DNA of 64,000 bases from Paenibacillus xylanivorans (GCF_001280595.1 NZ_LITU01000050.1:239073-303072); one strand, 5' to 3'. Numbered from the stretch's first letter, positions 42,435-51,447 are shown. Numbers and translations are program-made. The notes: a model not told the origin generated them from the letters alone.

Positions 42435-43895
42435 ATGTCCATTCGGTTAAGATTAACCGCGTGGTATTCAGGCATCTTGGCAGCCGTGCTCATTTTTTGG
42501 GGAGTTGTAATCTACGCTTTTGTTTATTTTAATACGTATCAAGAAGTGGAACAGCAACTGAAAGATAAAAGTGAACGAATTACCAATCAGATAGGTGTCA
42601 ATCCACTTTCGCAGTCGCTGGACCTGGACCCTTTTACGGAAAGTCAGCTTCAGGAAGCTCAGATATACATCCAGTTGTGGGACTACCAGAGCAGATCTGG
42701 CAAAATATCAGGCAATATGGAGAAGCTTCAGATTCAATTTCCCGTTGTGAAATCCAATGAGATTCAGAAAAAGCGTGGAATATCCAAGATCTATGTGAAT
42801 GGGACCCCTTTCTTGGTGAATCAGCAGCCCCTGTCTCTTCAGGGAACCAATGAAATAAGGGGACTCCTTCAAGTTGGCGCCAATGTTAGTTCCCAGGAAC
42901 GATTGTTGGAAGCTCTGCGAAATATTCTGGTTTTTGGCTGGCTTGTCGCGATGGCACTTGCGATTACTTCGGGTCTGGTTCTGGCTCGTAAATCCATGCG
43001 GCCACTTGTCAATGTGATTGATGCGGCCAATCAAATTCAGTCTGGGGATGATCTCAGTGTGCGCATACAGTACACGGGTCCCAAGGATGAGATTGGACGT
43101 TTGATTGAAACAGTGAATAATATGCTTGAACGAACAGAACTGTCATTTCGAGGGTTGGAAGAGACAAATAAAGCCCAGCGCAGATTCGTGTCTGATGCCT
43201 CTCATGAGCTGCGTACACCGCTGACCACGATCCGCGGTAATGTGGACTTCCTGAAGAAGCTGTGGGACCAGGAGAGCACGGACCGACCGAATCTGGATGA
43301 AGAAACGGTTAAACAAATGTCGCTTGAAGCGATAGAGGATATGGCGGATGAAGGCAAACGCATGAGCAGGCTGATCAGCGACATGCTGTCTTTGGCCAGA
43401 GCCGATACAGGACAGAAAATCGAACTTAATCCGATCCCGTTGCAAATTCTGGTGCAGGAAGTGGCTCGCAGATCGCAATTCCTTGATCATCAGGCAGACT
43501 GGCGTCCAGGGGATCTATCGATTTTGAATGGCATATATGTGAACGGCAGCAAGGACTATTTGCAGCAGATGCTATTTATTTTTATTGAGAATGCTTTCAA
43601 GTACACACCAGATGGTTCGGTTACTCTTGATGCGATACTTTATAAAGGTCAGGTAGGACTGCGCATCAGTGATACGGGGATTGGAATGGATCGGGATGAA
43701 GTTCCGTTTATCTTTGACCGGTTCTATCGAGCGGATGAATCCCGTGGTGCCACACCAGGTATAGGTCTGGGACTGTCGATCGCCAAGTGGATCATTGAGG
43801 AACACCAGGGATCTGTAGAGGTTGTAACCAGACGTGGAGAAGGAACAACCTTTATCATTTGGTTGCCGGTTGTCTTTGCTCCGCCTATCGAATAA
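42435..43895 (+). CDS. OmpR-partner sensor histidine kinase
   Basis: A 486-residue kinase: membrane helix (about 8-30), extracellular domain of about 130 residues, second helix (about 160-182), HAMP linker, HisKA with H257 in VSDASHELRTPLTT, and an HATPase domain with FIENAFKYTPDG, ISDTGIGM and GIGLGLSIAKWI. The extracellular domain shows no recognised sensing family. The ATG at 42435 is preferred over the GTG at 42423 because GAGAGGTGA lies at the right distance. The last codons contain a promoter for ispH. Confidence 0.92.
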   Translation: MSIRLRLTAWYSGILAAVLIFWGVVIYAFVYFNTYQEVEQQLKDKSERITNQIGVNPLSQSLDLDPFTESQLQEAQIYIQLWDYQSRSGKISGNMEKLQIQFPVVKSNEIQKKRGISKIYVNGTPFLVNQQPLSLQGTNEIRGLLQVGANVSSQERLLEALRNILVFGWLVAMALAITSGLVLARKSMRPLVNVIDAANQIQSGDDLSVRIQYTGPKDEIGRLIETVNNMLERTELSFRGLEETNKAQRRFVSDASHELRTPLTTIRGNVDFLKKLWDQESTDRPNLDEETVKQMSLEAIEDMADEGKRMSRLISDMLSLARADTGQKIELNPIPLQILVQEVARRSQFLDHQADWRPGDLSILNGIYVNGSKDYLQQMLFIFIENAFKYTPDGSVTLDAILYKGQVGLRISDTGIGMDRDEVPFIFDRFYRADESRGATPGIGLGLSIAKWIIEEHQGSVEVVTRRGEGTTFIIWLPVVFAPPIE

Positions 43896-43904
43896 GGTTA
43901 TAAT
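43876..43904 (+). promoter_or_regulatory. Sigma-A promoter for ispH
   Basis: TTGCTC (43876-43881), 17-base spacer, TATAAT (43899-43904), starting inside the end of the histidine kinase gene. Confidence 0.6.
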
Positions 43905-43963
43905 AGACAGGACTGCAATTACATCGGCTATCTTTGCCGAGAAAGAAAGCGGGTGGCAACCAA

Positions 43964-44917
43964 GTGGAAGTACTGCGAATTTCGCCGCGGGGATATTGTT
44001 ACGGAGTTGTGGATGCGATGGTGTTGGCGCGCCAGGCGGCACGCAATCTGGACCTACCACGGCCTATTTATATATTGGGTATGATTGTGCATAACCAACA
44101 TGTGACGGACTCTTTTGAAGATGAGGGTATTATTACACTGGACGGACCGAATCGGATTGATATTTTGAGCCAGGTAGAGAGTGGAACAGTGATCTTTACG
44201 GCCCATGGTGTATCTCCGGAAGTGCGCAAGATGGCACGTGATAAAGGTCTGACTACAGTGGATGCAACATGTCCGGATGTAACCAAGACCCATGACCTGA
44301 TTCGGGAGAAGACGGCTGAAGGATATGACATTATCTATATTGGGAAAAAGAATCATCCAGAGCCTGAAGGTGCGGTTGGTGTTGCGCCCAATCATGTTCA
44401 CTTGATCGAGAAGGAAGAGGAGATTGACGGACTGAGCGTCCCTCCCGGGAAAATCCTTATTACGAATCAGACAACGATGAGCCAATGGGACATTAAACAC
44501 ATTATGAGCCGTCTTCTGGAGAAGTATCCGGGCGCTGAAATTCATAATGAGATATGCTTGGCTACACAAGTCCGCCAGGAAGCTGTTGCTGAACAGGCAG
44601 GGCAGGCAGATCTGGTCATCGTTGTAGGTGATCCTCGCAGTAATAACTCTAACCGGCTTGCACAAGTATCGGAGGAAATTGCGGGTGTAACGGCATATCG
44701 TGTCTCAGATGTGGCTGAGATTCAACAGGAATGGCTCAAAGGTGTGAACAAGGTGGCGGTTACTTCAGGCGCTTCTACGCCAACACCGATCACGAAGGAA
44801 GTTATCCTGTATCTGGAGCAGTATGAACATGACAAGCCGGAAACATGGGAAATCAAGCGTACGGTGAATATGAGCAAGCTATTACCTCCTGTAAGGGAAA
44901 AGACGCGCACGACGTAA
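43964..44917 (+). CDS. ispH: 4-hydroxy-3-methylbut-2-enyl diphosphate reductase
   Basis: A 317-residue IspH (LytB), last enzyme of the MEP isoprenoid route, a [4Fe-4S] protein giving IPP and DMAPP. The three cluster ligands are C12 (GYCYGV), C103 (DATCPDV) and C198 (EICLATQ). Other conserved parts are TAHGVSP and TSGASTP. The GTG at 43964 yields an N-terminus ([12 protein letters not shown]) that matches Bacillus IspH; an upstream TTG at 43934 lacks a site. The gene stands by itself between the kinase and DAHP synthase genes. Confidence 0.94.
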   Translation: MEVLRISPRGYCYGVVDAMVLARQAARNLDLPRPIYILGMIVHNQHVTDSFEDEGIITLDGPNRIDILSQVESGTVIFTAHGVSPEVRKMARDKGLTTVDATCPDVTKTHDLIREKTAEGYDIIYIGKKNHPEPEGAVGVAPNHVHLIEKEEEIDGLSVPPGKILITNQTTMSQWDIKHIMSRLLEKYPGAEIHNEICLATQVRQEAVAEQAGQADLVIVVGDPRSNNSNRLAQVSEEIAGVTAYRVSDVAEIQQEWLKGVNKVAVTSGASTPTPITKEVILYLEQYEHDKPETWEIKRTVNMSKLLPPVREKTRTT

Positions 44918-44934
44918 ACGAACATTTTTTATCA

Positions 44935-44989
44935 GAATCTTGCAGTACAGAGCCGGAATCCGGTGACTGACTGCAGGGTTCTTTTTTTT
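44935..44989 (+). terminator. Terminator of ispH
   Basis: Arms agaatcttgcagt and actgcagggttct with internal ccgg pairing, followed by eight T residues. Confidence 0.88.
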
Positions 44990-45046
44990 GAGGGGATAAG
45001 AGTTGGCTTGACTGAAAAGGGTGAATATGTTATATTTACTTTAGTG

Positions 45047-45075
45047 GATAAAAGCTTAAAAGCGAACAAGCGTTT
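45047..45075 (+). promoter_or_regulatory. Hairpin in the DAHP synthase leader
   Basis: Arms cttaaaagcg and cgcttaaacg-type pairing (cttaaaagcg / gcgtttaag) around a 5-base loop, in the 160-base leader between the ispH terminator and the DAHP synthase gene. No terminator follows it. A role in aromatic amino-acid control is possible but not shown. Confidence 0.35.
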
Positions 45076-45148
45076 AAGTGGAGAAGAGTTTTCTGATTAA
45101 ATCAGACGCGCTAAAGACGCTCTCATACAAGGAAGGATGGGATTTATA

Positions 45149-46213
45149 ATGATCGTTATTGCAGGTAAAGCTACTCCGGAGGAACATATTCAGGATATCG
45201 TTGCTACAATTGAAAAGGAAGGACTTCAGGTCCATATCTCGCGTGGAGAGGACCGCACCATCATTGGCCTTATTGGTAAGGTAGAGCCGAAAATGGCTGA
45301 GCATCTCCGCCAAATGAAAGGTGTGGAGAATGTCGTCAAGATTTCGAAGTCCTACAAATTGGCAAGTCGTGACTTCCATCCTCAAGATACCGTGATCTCC
45401 ATCAAAGGTGTAGATATTGGCGGGAAAGAGCTCGTCGTTATGGGCGGACCTTGTGCGGTTGAATCAGCTGCACAGATTGATGAGATTGCCGGACTGGTTA
45501 AAGCTGCCGGTGGGCAGGTGCTGCGCGGTGGTGCATTTAAGCCACGCACAGGTCCGTACAGCTTCCAGGGTACGGGTGTTGAAGGTCTGATTATGATGGC
45601 AGAGGCAGGCAAGAAACACGACCTGTTGACCATTACAGAAGTCATGACGCCTGAATATGTGGATATTTGTGCTGAGTACGCAGACATTCTGCAAGTAGGT
45701 ACACGTAACATGCAGAACTTCGATTTGCTGCGCAAATTGGGTGAGTGTGGCAAACCGGTATTGCTGAAACGTGGCTTTAGTGCAACTTATGATGAGCTAT
45801 TGAATGCCGCTGAATACATTCTTGCGGGTGGTAACCCAAATGTAATGTTGTGTGAGCGTGGTATTCGTACATTCGAATCCTACACACGCAACACGCTCGA
45901 CCTGTCTGCAATCCCTGTCCTGCAGTCTCTCAGCCATCTGCCAGTCATTTCGGACCCAAGCCATGGTACTGGCCGCCGTGAACTGGTTGAACCGATGACG
46001 AAGGCTTCTGTTGCTGCTGGTGCAAACGGCCTAATTATCGAAATGCATACGGACCCGGATAACTCCATGACGGGTGACGGTGTGCAGTCTCTATTCCCTG
46101 ACCAATTTGCCAACCTGCTTCAGGATCTGGAGAAATTGGCGCCAATCGTGGGTAAATCGTTCAACACAGCCAAACAACCGGCAGAATTCTTCCCGGCTCG
46201 AGTGGGCGTATAA
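45149..46213 (+). CDS. aroF: 3-deoxy-7-phosphoheptulonate synthase, type I-beta
   Basis: A 354-residue DAHP synthase, the first step of the shikimate pathway (PEP plus erythrose-4-phosphate). It has an N-terminal ferredoxin-like regulatory domain (about 1-90; MIVIAGKATPEEHI) and a TIM-barrel core with GGPCAVES, GGAFKPRTGPYSFQG, KRGFSA and SDPSHGTGRRE. This layout is that of T. maritima-type enzymes, where the N-terminal domain binds Tyr or Phe. The start at 45149 gives the standard N-terminus; an ATG at 45137 is in frame and abuts the ribosome site. Confidence 0.94.
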   Translation: MIVIAGKATPEEHIQDIVATIEKEGLQVHISRGEDRTIIGLIGKVEPKMAEHLRQMKGVENVVKISKSYKLASRDFHPQDTVISIKGVDIGGKELVVMGGPCAVESAAQIDEIAGLVKAAGGQVLRGGAFKPRTGPYSFQGTGVEGLIMMAEAGKKHDLLTITEVMTPEYVDICAEYADILQVGTRNMQNFDLLRKLGECGKPVLLKRGFSATYDELLNAAEYILAGGNPNVMLCERGIRTFESYTRNTLDLSAIPVLQSLSHLPVISDPSHGTGRRELVEPMTKASVAAGANGLIIEMHTDPDNSMTGDGVQSLFPDQFANLLQDLEKLAPIVGKSFNTAKQPAEFFPARVGV

Positions 46214-46473
46214 CTGATCTTCATCGTATAGGTAATATATATCATCCGGGCATCTGTTCTGGCTCCAATCAATAAGAATGGGGCTAGGACAAAATGTCCG
46301 GTTTTTATGTTATTTGGGGCTTTGAATGCTTTTATTAATCATAGGTGATAAGAAACATTTATGATGTAATGTTATTTCCATAATTTAGGCTAAATATAGA
46401 CCTGCTTTACCGCATTAAATCAGTTAAATATAGTATGCTTACGTTGTTAAGTGAAATGAGTAGGTTTATAAAA

Positions 46474-46490
46474 TGTGAGCATATCTTACA
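46474..46490 (+). promoter_or_regulatory. GlnR/TnrA operator
   Basis: The site TGTGA-N7-TTACA is an exact match to the GlnR/TnrA consensus TGTNA-N7-TNACA. It lies 29 bases upstream of the -35 of the glutamine synthetase promoter. Confidence 0.75.
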
Positions 46491-46518
46491 TAGCTTCAAA
46501 AAATACCTTACATAAGTA

Positions 46519-46548
46519 TTGACGGTGTCACATTTGAGATTTTATAAT
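46519..46548 (+). promoter_or_regulatory. Sigma-A promoter of glnA
   Basis: TTGACG (46519-46524), 18-base spacer, TATAAT (46543-46548). The transcript would start near 46555, leaving a 5' leader of about 70 bases. Confidence 0.75.
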
Positions 46549-46627
46549 GACGACAGAAAAAAATTCGAATATGGACATTTTCTTAGCGGGGTTGTTTAAT
46601 GTTCGGAATATTTGGGAGGACGAATAC

Positions 46628-48052
46628 ATGTCGGTTGAAAACGTATTGAAATCAATTCAAGAGAACAACATCGAGTGGGTAGATTTTCGTTTTGTAGATT
46701 TATCCGGTCGTGCGCACCACATCTCGTTACCAGCTTCGGCAGTTGACGCAGACACTTTTGTAAATGGAGTAGCCTTTGATGGTTCTTCTATTCAAGGTTT
46801 CCGCGGAATTGAAGAGTCCGATATGGTTATGATTCCAGATCCTGAAGCGACTTATGTCGATCCGTTCACAGCACACCCTACATTGAATGTTATGTGTGAT
46901 ATCTTCACTCCGGATGGCGAGCGTTATGAGCGTGACCCACGCGGTATCGCAGTCAAAGCGGAAGAGTTCCTGAAAGAAAGCGGAGTAGGTACAGCAGCAT
47001 TCTTCGCACCTGAATCCGAATTCTTCATCTTCGACGATGTACGTTATGAGAGCGGCACGAACAGTTCTTCCTATTTCGTAGATTCCGAAGAAGCTTCATG
47101 GAACACAAACCGTAAGGAAGATGGCGGTAACCTGGGCTTCAAAGTTCGCACTAAAGGCGGGTATGTTCCTGTAGCTCCAGTGGATACACAACAAGATATT
47201 CGTAGTGAAATGTGTCGCATTTTGGAAGAAGCGGGTCTCTCGATCGAGCGTCACCACCACGAAGTGGCAACAGCAGGCCAAGCCGAAATCAACTTCCGTT
47301 TTGATACGTTGAAGAAAACAGCAGATAACCTGCTTGTATACAAATACATCGTGCATAACACTGCACGTCAATATGGTAAAGTAGCAACATTTATGCCAAA
47401 ACCACTGTTTGGTGACAATGGTAGCGGAATGCACGTTCACCAATCCATCTTCGAAGGCGATTCCCCGTTGTTCTATGACAAAGCGGGATATGCGAACCTG
47501 AGCGAAATGGCTTTGCACTACATCGGTGGAATTTTGTACCACGCACCAGCTCTGATTGCTTTGACTAATCCAAGTACGAACTCATTCAAACGTCTCGTTC
47601 CTGGTTATGAAGCACCGGTTAACCTGGTATACTCCAAAGGTAACCGTTCAGCAGCAGTACGTATTCCAGTTGCAGCTGTGACACCGAAAGGTTGTCGTAT
47701 CGAGTTCCGTACACCGGACTCCACAGCTAACCCTTATCTAGCGTTCTCCGCAATGCTGATGGCGGGTCTGGATGGTATCAAACGCAAAATTAACCCAACT
47801 GAGCTTGGATATGGTCCGCTCGACAAAAACATCTATGATTTGTCTGATGCAGACAAAGAAAATATCCGCAGCGTGCCAGCTTCCCTGGAAGAGGCACTTG
47901 ATGCTCTGGCAGCGGACAACGAATTCTTGACTGCAGGCGGCGTATTCACAAAAGATTTCATCGAAAACTATATCAACCTCAAACGTGATGAAGCGAAAGC
48001 AGTAGCAATCCGTATTCATCCGCATGAGTACAGCCTCTACTTCGACTGCTAA
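46628..48052 (+). CDS. glnA: Glutamine synthetase, class I-beta type
   Basis: A 474-residue GS type I. The metal and ATP motifs are visible: DGSSIQGF (residue about 50), FAPESEFFIFD, HHEVATAGQAEINFRF, MPKPLFGDNGSGMHVHQS and RIEFRTPDSTANPYLAFSAML. Length and the segment KNIYDLSDADKENIR belong to the I-beta subclass, whose enzymes carry an adenylylation tyrosine in this loop. Most Bacilli have the shorter I-alpha enzyme under GlnR. A GlnR/TnrA box and a promoter lie upstream; no glnR gene is beside it. The ATG follows GGGAGG; an upstream frame extension from 46547 begins before the transcript start. Confidence 0.94.
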   Translation: MSVENVLKSIQENNIEWVDFRFVDLSGRAHHISLPASAVDADTFVNGVAFDGSSIQGFRGIEESDMVMIPDPEATYVDPFTAHPTLNVMCDIFTPDGERYERDPRGIAVKAEEFLKESGVGTAAFFAPESEFFIFDDVRYESGTNSSSYFVDSEEASWNTNRKEDGGNLGFKVRTKGGYVPVAPVDTQQDIRSEMCRILEEAGLSIERHHHEVATAGQAEINFRFDTLKKTADNLLVYKYIVHNTARQYGKVATFMPKPLFGDNGSGMHVHQSIFEGDSPLFYDKAGYANLSEMALHYIGGILYHAPALIALTNPSTNSFKRLVPGYEAPVNLVYSKGNRSAAVRIPVAAVTPKGCRIEFRTPDSTANPYLAFSAMLMAGLDGIKRKINPTELGYGPLDKNIYDLSDADKENIRSVPASLEEALDALAADNEFLTAGGVFTKDFIENYINLKRDEAKAVAIRIHPHEYSLYFDC

Positions 48053-48082
48053 TCCGGTCGGAACAGAAACTGTTCCCAATGT

Positions 48083-48116
48083 AAAGCCTCCGGGACTCGC
48101 TCTCGGAGGCTTTTCC
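48083..48116 (+). terminator. Terminator of glnA
   Basis: Arms agcctccg and cggaggct plus internal gag/ctc pairing, followed by TTTT. Confidence 0.88.
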
Positions 48117-48202
48117 TTGAATTAAACGATGTAGTGCATTAACTTTGCAGGGTGATAAAGGAATTTGATAACCCTGAATCGCAGCTTCGGTGCTTATTGC
48201 CC

Positions 48203-48231
48203 TTGAAGCAGATAGGGAATACTGATATCAT
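48203..48231 (+). promoter_or_regulatory. Sigma-A promoter for serC
   Basis: TTGAAG (48203-48208), 17-base spacer, TATCAT (48226-48231), 55 bases upstream of the serC start. Confidence 0.55.
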
Positions 48232-48285
48232 AGCGATAATATTCACTTCATATGTCAGCTACGGATGGAAAGGGCGGGGGATTTT

Positions 48286-49374
48286 GTGACAAAGAGAGCG
48301 TATAATTTTAATGCAGGACCTGCGGCATTGCCACTTGAGGTTCTGGAGCGTGCTCAGGCAGAATTTGTTGATTTTCGTAACACAGGTATGTCGATTATGG
48401 AGATGTCTCACCGTGGAGCGGTGTATGAGTCTGTACATAATGAAGCTCAGGAGCGTTTGTTGTCTCTGCTAGGCAATCCCAAAGGATACAAGGTTCTCTT
48501 CCTCCAAGGCGGAGCCAGCACTCAGTTCGCCATGCTGCCGATGAACCTGCTCAAGGAAGGGCAGACAGCCAGTTATGTCATGACAGGCAGCTGGGCCAAG
48601 AAGGCACTGTCTGAGGCGAAACTGATTGGGGAGACGCAGGTCGCTGCATCTTCTGAAGCGGATAAATACATGAAATTGCCGGATGTGTCGAATCTTAGCT
48701 TACTGGATCGCACAGCTTATGTTCATTTGACGTCTAACGAAACGATTGAGGGAACACAATTCAAGTCATTCCCGGATACCGGTTCAGTTCCGCTTATTGC
48801 CGACATGTCGAGTGACATCTTCTGCAAACCGTTTGATCTTAATCAATTTGGCATGATCTATGCAGGTGCACAGAAGAACCTTGGCCCATCAGGGATTACG
48901 GTTGTTATTGCCCGTGAAGAACTGGTGAGTGAATCTCCTAAAACGATTCCGACCATGCTTCGTTATAGTACACATGTGGATAATAATTCTCTCTATAATA
49001 CACCACCGTCCTTCTCCGTATACATGGTGAATGAGGTTCTGAAGTGGATCGAGGAACAAGGCGGATTGGCTGGAATTGAGCAGAAGAACATGAAGAAAGC
49101 AGAATTGCTCTATAATACCATCGATTCCTCCGGAGATTTCTACCGTGGTTGTGTGGATCCTGCAGATCGTTCCCTGATGAATGTGACCTTCCGCCTGGCT
49201 AACGAGGATCTGGAGAAACAGTTTATCAAGGCTTCGGAGCAAGAAGGTTTTGTTGGTCTGAAAGGGCATCGGAGTGTGGGTGGCCTGCGAGCTTCCATTT
49301 ATAATGCTGCGCCATATGAAAGTGTTAAGGCACTTACGGACTTCATGAGCCACTTCCAGAAGACAAATGGATAA
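48286..49374 (+). CDS. serC: Phosphoserine aminotransferase
   Basis: A 362-residue class V aminotransferase that makes phosphoserine from 3-phosphohydroxypyruvate (and acts in pyridoxine synthesis in some bacteria). Family marks are YNFNAGPAALPLEVLE, the PLP-phosphate loop LQGGASTQF, ADMSSDIF and the Schiff-base Lys in YAGAQKNLGPSG. The GTG at 48286 gives the standard N-terminus and follows GGGCGGGGG. It is not linked to serA here. Confidence 0.95.
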   Translation: MTKRAYNFNAGPAALPLEVLERAQAEFVDFRNTGMSIMEMSHRGAVYESVHNEAQERLLSLLGNPKGYKVLFLQGGASTQFAMLPMNLLKEGQTASYVMTGSWAKKALSEAKLIGETQVAASSEADKYMKLPDVSNLSLLDRTAYVHLTSNETIEGTQFKSFPDTGSVPLIADMSSDIFCKPFDLNQFGMIYAGAQKNLGPSGITVVIAREELVSESPKTIPTMLRYSTHVDNNSLYNTPPSFSVYMVNEVLKWIEEQGGLAGIEQKNMKKAELLYNTIDSSGDFYRGCVDPADRSLMNVTFRLANEDLEKQFIKASEQEGFVGLKGHRSVGGLRASIYNAAPYESVKALTDFMSHFQKTNG

Positions 49375-49426
49375 ATAACCTGGCAGCGAGTTGTGAATTC
49401 AAGCATTCACACTTGCGCCTTACCAG

Positions 49427-49461
49427 AGCCTTCCACATTGACGTGTGGAGGGCTTTTCTTT
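49427..49461 (+). terminator. Terminator of serC
   Basis: Arms agccttccaca and tgtggagggct with a 6-base loop, then TTTTCTTT. Confidence 0.88.
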
Positions 49462-49511
49462 AAGATTAGAGAATTGTCGTTTACATGAAAGGAAAAGGAG
49501 ATTGAACACAT

Positions 49512-49976
49512 ATGGCTTTACATATCGTTCTGGTTGAACCGGAGATTCCGGCAAATACGGGCAATATTTCTCGTACATGTGCGGCTACCGGCACACATCT
49601 GCATCTCGTGCGTCCACTTGGATTCCGTACGGATGACGCTACACTAAAACGCGCTGGTCTGGATTATTGGCATGCCGTTCATATCGAATATCATGATTCG
49701 TTTGCCGAGGTTCAGGAACAGTATCCTGAAGGGCGTTTTTTCTACGCAACTACGAAGGCAAAAAATCGTTATAGCGATTTTAATTTTCAGGATGGAGATT
49801 TTCTGGTGTTCGGTAAGGAGACAAAAGGTCTTCCACCAGAATTAATTGCTGCTAATCCGGATACTTGTATGAAAATGCCAATGACAGGTGATGTTAGATC
49901 ATTGAATTTGTCAAACTCAGCAGCAATCATTGTGTATGAGGCATTGCGTCAACTTAATTTTCCGGGTCTTGATTAA
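49512..49976 (+). CDS. trmL: tRNA (cytidine/uridine-34 2'-O)-methyltransferase
   Basis: A 154-residue SPOUT methyltransferase of the TrmL/CspR type, which methylates the ribose of wobble nucleotide 34 in tRNA-Leu species. The family motifs are present: EPEIPANTGNISRTCAATG, FLVFGKETKGLP and the knot segment MTGDVRSLNLSNSAAIIVYE. The length equals that of E. coli TrmL. The ATG follows AAGGAGA. Confidence 0.94.
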   Translation: MALHIVLVEPEIPANTGNISRTCAATGTHLHLVRPLGFRTDDATLKRAGLDYWHAVHIEYHDSFAEVQEQYPEGRFFYATTKAKNRYSDFNFQDGDFLVFGKETKGLPPELIAANPDTCMKMPMTGDVRSLNLSNSAAIIVYEALRQLNFPGLD

Positions 49977-50016
49977 ACCGATTCACGTATAATTGACGGT
50001 TAGAATTCGCTAAAAA

Positions 50017-50050
50017 AACATTTTTCAAAAAAAAGGACAAAAAATGTTTA
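50017..50050. promoter_or_regulatory. AT-rich inverted repeat upstream of abrB-like gene
   Basis: Arms aaacattttt and aaaaatgttt are perfectly complementary (10 bases) around an A-rich loop, in the region upstream of the AbrB-type gene. AbrB-type proteins bind AT-rich sequences; autoregulation is possible, and it could also form a weak terminator for trmL. Confidence 0.4.
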
Positions 50051-50062
50051 TTTCCAGCAGGA

Positions 50063-50082
50063 TTCGACAAAATCTTGGCGAA
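50063..50082 (+). promoter_or_regulatory. Spo0A (0A) boxes upstream of abrB-like gene
   Basis: TTCGACA (50063-50069) is the exact complement of the 0A box TGTCGAA. TGGCGAA (50076-50082) differs from it at one base. They lie about 65-85 bases before the ATG. In B. subtilis Spo0A~P represses abrB through tandem 0A boxes. Confidence 0.55.
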
Positions 50083-50146
50083 TTAATAAACATAGTACAA
50101 ATGTACCTAGAAATTTAGAGTAAGATAGGAGAGGTGTGCCGTAGCT

Positions 50147-50401
50147 ATGAAGCCAGCTGGAGTCGTTCGCAAAGTTGACCAATTGGGTAGGATCGTATTG
50201 CCTAAATCTTTGCGTAAAAGGTATCAAATGAATGAGGGAGATCCTGTAGAGATCTTAGTACAAGGGGACCATATCATTCTGGAGAGATACCGTCCAAAAT
50301 GTATTTTCTGCGGATCGATGGAAGAAGTCAATGAATTCAAAGAGCGTTACATATGCGCACAATGTTTAGATGAAATGACCCAGCTTCCACAGCACGGGTA
50401 A
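50147..50401 (+). CDS. AbrB-family transition-state regulator
   Basis: An 84-residue AbrB-like protein. The N-terminal swapped-hairpin DNA-binding domain (GVVRKVDQLGRIVLPKSLRK...) matches AbrB/Abh/SpoVT. The C-terminal part is not the AbrB multimerisation domain but a short segment with two CxxC pairs (CIFCG and CAQC), suggesting a small zinc site. In Bacillus AbrB controls many transition-state genes. The ATG follows AGGAGAGG. Upstream 0A boxes support placement in the Spo0A network. Confidence 0.85.
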   Translation: MKPAGVVRKVDQLGRIVLPKSLRKRYQMNEGDPVEILVQGDHIILERYRPKCIFCGSMEEVNEFKERYICAQCLDEMTQLPQHG

Positions 50402-50407
50402 GCAAAT

Positions 50408-50448
50408 AAAAAGTATCATGACCTCTGAAGGTCATGATACTTTTTTTG
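50408..50448. terminator. Strong terminator after abrB-like gene
   Basis: Perfect 17-base arms (aaaaagtatcatgacct and complement) with a 4-base loop and a T run; A-rich left side may also serve the minus-strand gene. Confidence 0.93.
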
Positions 50449-50526
50449 TGTGGAAAAAAGTATTCCCATCTACTTCTATCTTGCAGGATCAAGTGAACGG
50501 GATTCAGCTGTTCGTGTCATACTCCA

Positions 50527-51447
50527 TTACCCAATATTTTTCTCCAGAACAGGCAATATATCCGACCATACATTGTCAAGAATGGCTTGCATATTTTGTT
50601 CATCACTATTGATGGCGACGACGGACTCCAGCTCGGGTAGAACAACGCATAGTTGACCATTGGCTCCATCAGCACGGTAAGCGTTATGGGAACATCTCCA
50701 GAATTGATATCCATAACCTTGTCCCCAATCACCGTCTCCCGGTGTAGGGATCTGCTGTGACGTGGCCAATCGGATCCATTCCTCAGGAATGAGCTGCTTG
50801 CCGTTCCAGTGGCCTCCCTGAAGCAACAATTGACCGAATCTGCCTAATTCCTCGTTGGTGAGCTGTAAGCCCGCGCATCCCAATGTAATGCCCAAGGGAG
50901 AAGTCTCCCACTCTACATTTGTAATGCCCAGTGGCTCGAATAGCCGAGGAATCAGATAGTCCTTAACGGTTTGACCAGAGGCGTGCTGGAACATGGCGGA
51001 GATCATAAACGTATCTGCACTGCTATATGTAAACGTTTCACCAGGAGCTCTGTTCAAAGGAAGGGACATATAATATTTCGCCCAATCTTTCTCTGGAAGG
51101 GTGGCTCGCTCTTCTGCCCATAACACGGGTACATCATGCCCCGAGGACATCTGCAGCAAATCATACAGGGTGAGGTCCGCAGGAGGGAAGGCTGTTAAAT
51201 GAGAAGCTGGAGTTGGTGATGTGAAATAGTCACCGAGTCTGGATTCAAGTGTAAGTGTGCCTTCAGCCAATGCCAACCCAATCGCCATACAGGTAAAGGA
51301 TTTGCTGACGGAATGCTGTAAACGGCGCATATCACTGGTGCGATCCCACGCTCCGATTGTAACCCCTTTCTGCAATACACGAACAGAATGAACGTTTAAC
51401 TCCTGCTCATCTATATGATGAACAAAAGAATTAATAATACTCGACAT
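50527..51447 (-). CDS. Beta-lactamase-fold serine hydrolase
   Basis: A 306-residue penicillin-binding-protein/class C beta-lactamase-like hydrolase. The SxxK motif is S46-V-S-K49 and the tyrosine motif is Y141-S-S. The third motif near the end is weak (DGANGQLC). There is no signal peptide, so it is likely cytoplasmic and an esterase or peptidase rather than a wall enzyme. The ATG at 51447 follows AAAGGATG. It is divergent from the sugar operon and shares its control region, where an operator-like palindrome lies 42 bases upstream of this start. Confidence 0.85.
   Translation of the reverse strand: MSSIINSFVHHIDEQELNVHSVRVLQKGVTIGAWDRTSDMRRLQHSVSKSFTCMAIGLALAEGTLTLESRLGDYFTSPTPASHLTAFPPADLTLYDLLQMSSGHDVPVLWAEERATLPEKDWAKYYMSLPLNRAPGETFTYSSADTFMISAMFQHASGQTVKDYLIPRLFEPLGITNVEWETSPLGITLGCAGLQLTNEELGRFGQLLLQGGHWNGKQLIPEEWIRLATSQQIPTPGDGDWGQGYGYQFWRCSHNAYRADGANGQLCVVLPELESVVAINSDEQNMQAILDNVWSDILPVLEKNIG

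Noticed and set aside
51024..51040. cre-like sequence (taaacgtttca) inside the serine hydrolase gene
   Set aside because: It misses the cre spacing by one base and lies well inside the coding sequence; kept only the better site at 51563.
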